This document shows, piece by piece, positions 1 to 6,218 of a stretch of DNA of 9,001 bases. The notes under the pieces are model-generated. The model did no database searches. It was given only the letters and a program-made list of their open reading frames with translations, and had not been told where the DNA came from. This stretch comes from Gemmatimonadota bacterium (GTDB taxonomy: Bacteria; Gemmatimonadota; Gemmatimonadetes; Palauibacterales; Palauibacteraceae). Numbering within the stretch: position 1 is the stretch's first letter; each line of letters starts with the position of its first letter. The stretch covers positions 1 through 9,001 of the forward strand of contig JAUVTH010000050.1 of NCBI GenBank assembly GCA_030601615.1, read 5' to 3'. The translations under genes were made by a program, and so were the position numbers.

Positions 1-381
1 CGCGTACAGGCGTCCGGAAGCGAAGATGCGAGCCTGGAACAACTGGACGACGCTGTCGATCAACAGCGGTCGGCGCGAGAACGCGAAGACCGCCGTGACC
101 AGAAGCAACATGGCGATTGCGGCGAAGCTGCCTGCCGCGACGCGGGATCCAGGTCCCCCTTCATGCTCCAGGGCCTGCAGTGCTCTGTCTGGAATACTCA
201 CCGGAACGAACCTGGCGACGAGCAGTGTCAGCGCCCCGAACACGAACACACCCAGCAGCGCTTCCCCGGGCGGTACGATCCCGGTGGGTCGGTTGATTTC
301 ACCGAACAGCGGGGCAAGAGGCACGAAGGGCACGAGAAGCAGCAGCCAGCCGGCGACCCGGCCCGCGCTCCTCGCGCTCAC
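1..381 (-). CDS. Multi-pass membrane protein, N-terminal 127 residues, probable GT-C type (continues past left edge)
   Basis: The frame runs from GTG at 381-379 to the window edge without a stop. The GTG overlaps the stop of the previous gene as GTGA and has GAGG four bases upstream. The peptide starts basic (VSARSAGRVAG, first residue Met in the protein) and has three hydrophobic stretches, about 10-25, 40-60 and 82-101. After the third comes SRRPLLIDSVVQLFQARIFA (102-121). An Asp shortly after a membrane helix, followed by a Gln/Arg-rich amphipathic stretch, recalls the first-loop region of some PMT-like GT-C proteins, with Asp109 as the candidate acidic residue. The two helices before that loop are more than the single one seen in GT-C A and B, so it would be another subtype. 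The GT-C assignment rests largely on context and this short stretch. A purely structural membrane protein remains possible until the rest is seen. Confidence 0.6.
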   Translation of the reverse strand, partial: MSARSAGRVAGWLLLLVPFVPLAPLFGEINRPTGIVPPGEALLGVFVFGALTLLVARFVPVSIPDRALQALEHEGGPGSRVAAGSFAAIAMLLLVTAVFAFSRRPLLIDSVVQLFQARIFASGRLYA

Positions 382-1952
382 CGGGCCTCAGCCCCGCGCG
401 GAAGCCAGGCCGTTACCGGGCCCGATTCGAGGGGGCGATAGTGGCCGGTGAGAGCGCTCCAGACGGGACGCGAGCGCCAGAAGTAAGCCATCACGATGTC
501 CCGGGTCCCGACGCCCGGGGGTGCCGGTGCGGAACCGAGGGCGACGGTCGTGAGGGCAAAGGGAATCCGGTGACTCTCCAGGTCGGCGACCAGGCGAGAG
601 GGATCCCACCGGCCGATCTCCTCCAGGGCCCCGAACGCGAACGGATCGTTGAGCCACGGCCGGCCGCCGCGCGCGAGGACGGCGGGAAAGAAGTGCGCGT
701 CCACGAGGGGATACCCTTCGAACTCAGAGACGCGGGCCGATCCCGCTGATGCGAGCCACCCTTGCATGGTAGCATACTCGCGCAGGGTCGCGCGCACCGT
801 CGTGATGCCGATCACGGTGGCCAGGAGAACAGCCGCCGCGCCGCCGAACCATGGAATCCGTCCCCGTCCGATCTCAGCCGGTTCCGTCACCTTACCTCGG
901 CCAGGATAGCGGCTCACCGCCAGTAGAAGAAGGGCAAACGTCGGCTCCAGGAGGTAGTTCACGCTCGACCCAGTCTTGAGCATCGCCACGGTGTGAAGAA
1001 GGGTGCTGCCGAGCAGATAGATCTCCGGAAACCCGAGGCGCAGACCGCGGCGGACGGTCAGGAAGACTGCTACGACGATCGGAAGCCATTGCACGGGCTC
1101 GCTCGCCGACAGGCTCGCAGTGAGATTGCTCCACCCGGAGCCCCCGGTCAGCGCGCCCAGAGTGTTGGCCAGATACCCACCAGCGGTGAGCGAATCGAGG
1201 AGGAAGACACCACACAGCGCGATCGCCGCGAGACCCAGCCCGAAAGCGGCGGCCGTCCCTCGCCGGCCGGTCAGGAACAGGCTGACGACGAGCGCGGCGG
1301 GCGCAGCCACGAAGCTCTGCTTCGCGAAAAACGCGAGGAAGAAGGCTGCGCCGGCAGCGACCAGTGGCCACGGACCCTCCCGGACTCGCGCGGAGTGCGT
1401 CCCGAGCACAGCGGTGATTCCGACCCAGGTCCAGAACAGAGCCAGGGTATCGGCCTGCCCCCCCCCGACCAGCCGGTACACGGCAGGCGTCATCAGCACT
1501 GCAGCCACCAGCGCCAGAACCCAGAGCGGCGGTACGCGACGTACACGCGTGTGCACCGCGAGGAGCACGAGCAGTCCGAGCAGGGCCGCGGCGCTCACGA
1601 CCCGCAGCCCCAGGAACGTCCCACCGCTTCCGGCCCAGCGATCCACGGTCGCCGCGAGGGCGAAATACATGGGTGGATACAGCGTCAGCACGACCGGCGG
1701 TTCCACCCACCCGTCTGCCGGGTAGAGCGCCGACAGCTCACCGTCGACCTCCAGGGCCGCCAGGCTGCCCAGGACCGGTCCTTCCGTGTAGTAGAAGACC
1801 GTGTCGGTCCGGACCAGGCGCAGCCCCACGAAGAAGAGGACGAAGCCGACCAGCGCCACGCTCAACGGCGCCAGCCACCGCCACGCCACGCTACGGGCGA
1901 TCTCCGCTCCGGGCGGCCCCGGCATGACGGCGGCGGCGCTCGCGTCCGTCAA
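378..1952 (-). CDS. Multi-pass membrane protein, probable GT-C glycosyltransferase, 524 aa (GT-C C)
   Basis: The protein is strongly hydrophobic with many membrane segments. A first helix (about 28-47) is followed by an outer loop with YTEGPVLG (55-62) and TLYPPMYF (90-97). These sit where PMT/ArnT-like enzymes carry their acidic catalytic motif and their His/Tyr-Pro-Pro motif. GGGQADT (163-169) and FFAKQSF (208-214) also resemble conserved loop and helix motifs of GT-C proteins. It is a different subtype from GT-C A and B. The start I give is TTG at 1952-1950, which overlaps the GT2 stop as TTGA and has GAGGA about 12 bases upstream. An in-frame ATG at 1925-1923 (residue 10) lacks a clear ribosome site but cannot be excluded. 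The three Gly codons at 1466-1458 form a G9 run. The C-terminal part is a short soluble domain. Donor and acceptor are unknown; other lipid-linked-sugar enzymes of the same fold are possible. Confidence 0.8.
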   Translation of the reverse strand: MTDASAAAVMPGPPGAEIARSVAWRWLAPLSVALVGFVLFFVGLRLVRTDTVFYYTEGPVLGSLAALEVDGELSALYPADGWVEPPVVLTLYPPMYFALAATVDRWAGSGGTFLGLRVVSAAALLGLLVLLAVHTRVRRVPPLWVLALVAAVLMTPAVYRLVGGGQADTLALFWTWVGITAVLGTHSARVREGPWPLVAAGAAFFLAFFAKQSFVAAPAALVVSLFLTGRRGTAAAFGLGLAAIALCGVFLLDSLTAGGYLANTLGALTGGSGWSNLTASLSASEPVQWLPIVVAVFLTVRRGLRLGFPEIYLLGSTLLHTVAMLKTGSSVNYLLEPTFALLLLAVSRYPGRGKVTEPAEIGRGRIPWFGGAAAVLLATVIGITTVRATLREYATMQGWLASAGSARVSEFEGYPLVDAHFFPAVLARGGRPWLNDPFAFGALEEIGRWDPSRLVADLESHRIPFALTTVALGSAPAPPGVGTRDIVMAYFWRSRPVWSALTGHYRPLESGPVTAWLPRGAEAR

Positions 1953-2926
1953 ACCCGATCACGTTCCTCGTGGAGCGCCTTCCGCGACTCGACGGCCCCG
2001 GTCGGCAGGTTGCGGTACCGGCCGACGACCCAGGCGGGTCTTCCCTTGGCCTCGTTGTAGATCCGGCCGATGTACTCGCCGATCACACCGACCGCGATGA
2101 GCTGTATGCCGCCGAGAAACAGGATCGAGGTCATCGTGGATGCCCAGCCGAGAATCGCCGCCCCGGAGATCAACTTCTGGTACAGCACGTTGAGAAGCAC
2201 GAGAAACGCAACGCCCGACACCACGAAACCGAGGATCGTGGCGAAGCGCAGCGGCAGCTCGGAGAAGGCAAAGAACGCGTCCGTCGCCATTCGCATGAGC
2301 TTAAGGGGCGATTGTCTCGGCTGACCCGCGTAACGCGGAGCGCGCTCGAACTCCACTCCGATTTGCTTTCCGCCAACGTACGCGCGCAGGCCGCTGACGT
2401 ACCGATCCCTCTCCGGCATCGTGTTGATCACGTCGACCACCGCGCGATCCATGAGCGAAAAATTTCCCGCGTCGGCCGGAATGTCCACGTTGCTGAGTCG
2501 TCGAAGTATCCGGTAGAACAGGCTGAACAGGAGGCGCTTCGGCAGGGCTTCTTTCCGGTCCCGCTTCACGGCGTAGACGACGTCGTAGCCCTCCTCCCAC
2601 TTCCCGATCAGCATGGGAATCACCTCGGGGGGATCCTGCAGATCGCCATCCAGGAGCACGACGACGTCGGCACTCGTCATGGCCAGCCCGGCGGAAATGG
2701 CCAGCTGCTGCCCGAAGTTCCGGGACAGGTGAACCACCCCGACGCGCTGATCTCCGTCGGCGAAACCGGCCAGCATCTCTGGAGACCGGTCGCGGCTCCC
2801 GTCGTCCACGTAGATGACGCGCCAGGCGTACGGCAGGTCGCTCAGTGTGTCGGTCAGGCGACGATGGAGCTCCGGCAGGATTGCCTCTTCATTGTATACG
2901 GGAACGACTGCATCCAGCGTCTTCAC
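1949..2926 (-). CDS. GT2 polyprenyl-phosphate glycosyltransferase, GtrB/CsbB-like, 325 aa
   Basis: This is a GT-A fold, family 2 transferase of the DPM1/GtrB/CsbB/ArnC type. Visible motifs are VPVYNEE (8-14), VDDGSRD (40-46), HLSRNFGQQLA (66-76), the metal-binding DGD within LLDGDLQDPP (91-100), DAGNFSLMDR (152-161), RYVSGLRAYVGG (175-186), two C-terminal membrane helices (about 228-249 and 264-287) and GEYIGRIYNEAKGRP (283-297). The length is normal for the subgroup. It should load a sugar from a nucleotide donor onto undecaprenyl or another polyprenyl phosphate at the cytoplasmic face. The flipped product would be the donor for the GT-C proteins encoded beside it. The GTG start is supported by the adjacent GGAGGAG and by the conserved family N-terminus beginning within a few residues. 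It has 4-base overlaps with both neighbours. This is the only donor-lipid synthase in the window. The sugar identity cannot be told from the motifs. Confidence 0.95.
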   Translation of the reverse strand: MKTLDAVVPVYNEEAILPELHRRLTDTLSDLPYAWRVIYVDDGSRDRSPEMLAGFADGDQRVGVVHLSRNFGQQLAISAGLAMTSADVVVLLDGDLQDPPEVIPMLIGKWEEGYDVVYAVKRDRKEALPKRLLFSLFYRILRRLSNVDIPADAGNFSLMDRAVVDVINTMPERDRYVSGLRAYVGGKQIGVEFERAPRYAGQPRQSPLKLMRMATDAFFAFSELPLRFATILGFVVSGVAFLVLLNVLYQKLISGAAILGWASTMTSILFLGGIQLIAVGVIGEYIGRIYNEAKGRPAWVVGRYRNLPTGAVESRKALHEERDRV

Positions 2927-4533
2927 GGCTCCTCCGGATCAGGTTCGAAGGCTTCGTTCTCCTGCCATGCGTACAGGCCGACCATCTCGACTCCGTCGAG
3001 CTCTACGGCCAGCTCGGGCTTCACGTTCTCGTAGATCCGCCAATGGTGTGGCTTGAATGTCGATTTCCGGGCCACGAGCAGGAAGTAGTCGGGCGGCATC
3101 TCTTCGGTCACCTGGATATCCTTCCGTAACATGCCGTGCTCCTGCAGCCACCGGAGGTGCGGGACGTTGGGCCACGCGGACAGCCGCGCTCCCGTCGGAA
3201 GGGTCTCTTCGAGCCGCTCGATGAACGCCGGCGTGACGGCCTCCAGCCAGTACGTCGTCTCCATCCCGGCCCGAGCCGCCCCACGGACGCCGCCGATGAC
3301 CTCGTTGTAGTAGGACAGGTAGAGTGGCGCCACCCGTACGGTCTGCACGTACGGTGGAAGAAAAAGGAGCCCGCCCAGTCCGAGGGACGCGAGTACCGCC
3401 CGCTGTCCCGGCAGCCGCGCCCGGACGACGCCCAGGATCGAGCCGAAGCCCCGGCCCGCCAGCAGTGCCACGAACGGGAACATGGGAAGCCACAGCCGGA
3501 CCCCGTCGTGATTCGGCGAGCTCGGAGAGGCCATCAGCGCCATGAAAAACAGGATCTGCGCCAGACACAGGCCCCCGATGGGTCTCTCCTCCCATTTGCG
3601 CGCCGTGACTGCCGTGCCCCATACCGACAGCACGAGGATCGACAGTGGGACGGTGATGAGGGTCATCACTGCCGCGTGGTGTCTTGGAAGCTGGTACCCC
3701 CACGAGTGCCCCAGGTAATACGTCGAGATCGGGATCAGCTGATCGCGCTCCAGGCTGTCCCGGACCAGGAGCAGCGTCTCGGCGACGGGATCATGCCACA
3801 TGAGCGGGTTGAGCACCCACGCGACCACCAGCCCGCCGAGACCCCACAGAACGGCTCCGGCTACCGCCCGGCGGGATCTGCCGTAGGCGATCAGCCACAG
3901 CAGCATCGCGATGGGAATCGTGTAACCCGTGAACTTCGTCGCGAGCGCGAGGCCGAGACCGACCGCCCCGATCGCCAGGAATCGGCCCTTCCCTTCGAGC
4001 ACGTAGAGCACCAGCCCGACCGAGGCCACGAACCATGCGAACATGGTAAGCGTGTCCGTGGCGCCGATGTGAGCGTGACCGACAACCCGGGGCATAAGGA
4101 GTATCGACAGGCCCGCGGCGACGCCGGCCGCGCCGCCCCAGGCCCAGCCCGCGAACCATGTGACGCAGACGACCAGGAGAGCGAAGAACCCGAGCGGCGC
4201 CAGCCGGTAGCCGACGATCTCACCGGTCCAGCGACCGAAAGTCGCCTCCGTGGCTGCCATGGCGATCTTGTAGGCGGGCGGATGAGGGTTGAAGTAGCGG
4301 CGCCAGCCGAACGTCTCCCGGACTACCTCCTGACTCAACAGGCGCTCCCGATCCGGACCCCGAACAACTTCTCCCGACCAGGCCTGAATCCGGTCCACGG
4401 AATCGAAGTAGAACGGTTCGTCCCAGGTGATTCCCACGTCGTCCAGGCCGGGTAGCAGCCACACGAACGCGAGGAGGCCGAGGGCCAGGCCGGCCCACAG
4501 AACGAAGCGTCTCGACCGCGGATCCTGATTCAT
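2923..4533 (-). CDS. GT-C glycosyltransferase, PMT/ArnT-like (GT39 type), 536 aa (GT-C B)
   Basis: The protein opens with a membrane helix (about 10-27) and an outer loop containing TWDEP (36-40), the Asp-Glu pair characteristic of protein O-mannosyltransferase and ArnT-type GT-C enzymes. NPHPP (82-86), GHAHIGATDTL (152-162), ATKFTG (198-203), NPLMW (242-246), HDGVRLWLP (342-350) and LSYYN..IGG follow, with a soluble C-terminal tail. It should take a sugar from a polyprenyl-phosphate donor at the outer membrane face. The start is the ATG at 4533-4531: it overlaps the stop of GT-C A as ATGA, has GAAGGTG about 11 bases upstream, and is followed at once by the basic residues and helix. The open frame continues 94 codons upstream, but that stretch lies wholly inside the preceding gene and is hydrophilic, so it is not part of the protein. 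It is a tandem paralogue of GT-C A. The substrate is unknown. Confidence 0.9.
   Translation of the reverse strand: MNQDPRSRRFVLWAGLALGLLAFVWLLPGLDDVGITWDEPFYFDSVDRIQAWSGEVVRGPDRERLLSQEVVRETFGWRRYFNPHPPAYKIAMAATEATFGRWTGEIVGYRLAPLGFFALLVVCVTWFAGWAWGGAAGVAAGLSILLMPRVVGHAHIGATDTLTMFAWFVASVGLVLYVLEGKGRFLAIGAVGLGLALATKFTGYTIPIAMLLWLIAYGRSRRAVAGAVLWGLGGLVVAWVLNPLMWHDPVAETLLLVRDSLERDQLIPISTYYLGHSWGYQLPRHHAAVMTLITVPLSILVLSVWGTAVTARKWEERPIGGLCLAQILFFMALMASPSSPNHDGVRLWLPMFPFVALLAGRGFGSILGVVRARLPGQRAVLASLGLGGLLFLPPYVQTVRVAPLYLSYYNEVIGGVRGAARAGMETTYWLEAVTPAFIERLEETLPTGARLSAWPNVPHLRWLQEHGMLRKDIQVTEEMPPDYFLLVARKSTFKPHHWRIYENVKPELAVELDGVEMVGLYAWQENEAFEPDPEEP
2929..2935 (-). promoter_or_regulatory. Strong Shine-Dalgarno site for the GT2 gene
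   Basis: On the minus strand GGAGGAG lies just before the GTG at 2926-2924, with only 4 bases between the GGAGG core and the start codon. It is inside the 3' end of GT-C B and is the closest match to the consensus ribosome site among the internal junctions. The start itself overlaps the GT-C B stop as GTGA, so the GT2 gene probably gains translation both from coupling and from fresh initiation. Confidence 0.6.
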
Positions 4534-6218
4534 CGTGTTCGGAACACCTTCATCAGCGGAACCCCTTCGAGGGAGATTTCGTACATTGCCGGCCCACCGA
4601 ACCCGTCGAGGGCGCTCTCCGTTGACCGCCACTGCGCCTCGCGGTTGAGCACGAACACGAAGTCCGACTCCGCGGCCCTGTGGTCGAGGACCACCGTCGT
4701 GAAGCTCTGCTGGCCCTCGCAGCCCAGCGCGATATCGTCCGATCCGTCGGGTTTCGACAGCTGGGTCTCGAATCTCCATCCGGCGGGAACCCACCCGGTC
4801 GCCTGGTAGAAGCACATCTCCTCGATGAAGAAGCCCGGGTCCACGTTCGCGTCGGCCGGCATCAATCCGATCAGGTCGTCCAGGGCCGCCCGGTTCAGGA
4901 CCTCCTTCAGACCGGTCACCTCGAGGCCCTTGCGCTCGGCTCCTTCGATTCCGCCCACGAGCGCGTTGAAATAGGACAGCTGATAGGGATGCACCCTGGC
5001 CGTACCGAACGCCGCCGGAGCGATGAACGCCACGATCGTCAGGGCTACGATCAGGTCACGGCGGTCGGTGGCCGCCGGCACGCGTGCCCCGAGACCCTGC
5101 GTGATCCACTCCCCGACCGCGACCGCGCCGGTCCCGGCGAGGACGCAATAGAACGGGAACAGAGGCAGGAACAGACGGACCCCGTCGTGCATCGGAGCCA
5201 ACGGAAGCGCGAGCGCGCCATACAGGACCACCATGTTCGTCACGGTGAGTCCGCGCAGTGCACCCGAGCGCGGGGCGAGCAGGCCGACGAGCGTGGCGGT
5301 GAGAAGCGACAGCGGGAAGACGATCGCCGTCCACACGTAGGGATAGTGCCAGGGAGGCCTGAACAGGTAGACGGAGCCGAAGTACCGGGTGGCGATCCGC
5401 GTGTTCTCGGCCGCAGAGCGATCCAACCCGGCGTGCAGGTATTCGCGTACGCCCTGCATGGGATCGACCCACATGACCGGGTTCACCGCGAAGAACACGA
5501 GGGCGCCCGCCAGGCACAGCACGAGCAGGGCCGCGATCCCGCTCCGGTTGGCCACGAGCCAGATGGCCAGCACCGGCAGCAGCAGGATGCCCGTAAACTT
5601 CGTCGCGGCAGCGGCTCCGAGAAACAGGCCCGACGACAGGAACCAGCCGGAGCCTCCCTCCTCCACCGCCACGTCGAGCGAAGCGACCGACCAGAACCAG
5701 AAGGCCGTCAGAAACAGGTCCGTGTGCGCCAGGTGACCGTGGGCGAACAGCACCGGGAATGCCGGGACGGCAAGTCCCGCCGCCAGGCCGGCCGCGAGCG
5801 AGCGAGATCGCCACGCCGTGTATGTTCCGACCGAAGCCGTGAGGGCGGCGAACGTCAGGACCACGGATCCGCGATACGCCAACAGCGGATCCACGACGCC
5901 ACGGAGCACGACCCACGAGAGTCCGCTCAGCTCCCTGGAAAGCGGAGGGTGCGGGATCCGCTCGATGTACCAGCGCCAGTGCTCGAACACGAGGTCCTGG
6001 TTGAGGACCATCGTCGGCTCACCATCCAGCAGCGCGGTCAGCAGATCGCGCGCCCAGGCCAACTGCCGCAGAGAGCTGTAGAAGTAGTTGCCCACATCGC
6101 TGGCGATGCCGTAGTCGATGGCGGTCAGCGCCGTCACGGAAAGCGACACCACGAACAGTCCGAACGCGAGCCACCGCAGGGCGATCGCCGGGGGGCGCTT
6201 CTTCCTGCGTGCGCTCAC
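4530..6218 (-). CDS. GT-C glycosyltransferase, PMT/ArnT-like (GT39 type), 562 aa (GT-C A)
   Basis: This is a polytopic membrane protein with the layout of polyprenyl-phosphate-sugar-dependent GT-C enzymes. It has a first helix (about 12-34), an outer loop with SDVGNYF (40-46), PHPPLSRE (89-96), HGHLAHTD (160-167), ATKFTG (205-210), NPVMW (246-250), HDGVRLFLP (344-352), then LSYFN..VGG and a C-terminal soluble domain of roughly 120 residues. The same motifs in the same order occur in the next gene, so the two are paralogues. The paralogue has Asp-Glu in the first loop, whereas this protein has Asp41-Val42. The frame stays open 22 codons further upstream, but GTG at 6218-6216 is preferred. It gives a GTGA overlap with the YfhO stop, a basic N-terminus (MSARRKKR) and a normal first helix. 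The expected role is transfer of a sugar from a lipid carrier to an acceptor at the outer membrane face. Donor sugar and acceptor are not readable from sequence. Confidence 0.88.
   Translation of the reverse strand: MSARRKKRPPAIALRWLAFGLFVVSLSVTALTAIDYGIASDVGNYFYSSLRQLAWARDLLTALLDGEPTMVLNQDLVFEHWRWYIERIPHPPLSRELSGLSWVVLRGVVDPLLAYRGSVVLTFAALTASVGTYTAWRSRSLAAGLAAGLAVPAFPVLFAHGHLAHTDLFLTAFWFWSVASLDVAVEEGGSGWFLSSGLFLGAAAATKFTGILLLPVLAIWLVANRSGIAALLVLCLAGALVFFAVNPVMWVDPMQGVREYLHAGLDRSAAENTRIATRYFGSVYLFRPPWHYPYVWTAIVFPLSLLTATLVGLLAPRSGALRGLTVTNMVVLYGALALPLAPMHDGVRLFLPLFPFYCVLAGTGAVAVGEWITQGLGARVPAATDRRDLIVALTIVAFIAPAAFGTARVHPYQLSYFNALVGGIEGAERKGLEVTGLKEVLNRAALDDLIGLMPADANVDPGFFIEEMCFYQATGWVPAGWRFETQLSKPDGSDDIALGCEGQQSFTTVVLDHRAAESDFVFVLNREAQWRSTESALDGFGGPAMYEISLEGVPLMKVFRTR

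Noticed and set aside
4534..4815. A 94-codon N-terminal extension of GT-C B
   Set aside because: It lies completely within the preceding GT-C A gene, is polar and low in family resemblance, and the ATG at 4533 has a ribosome site, an ATGA overlap and the normal first helix.
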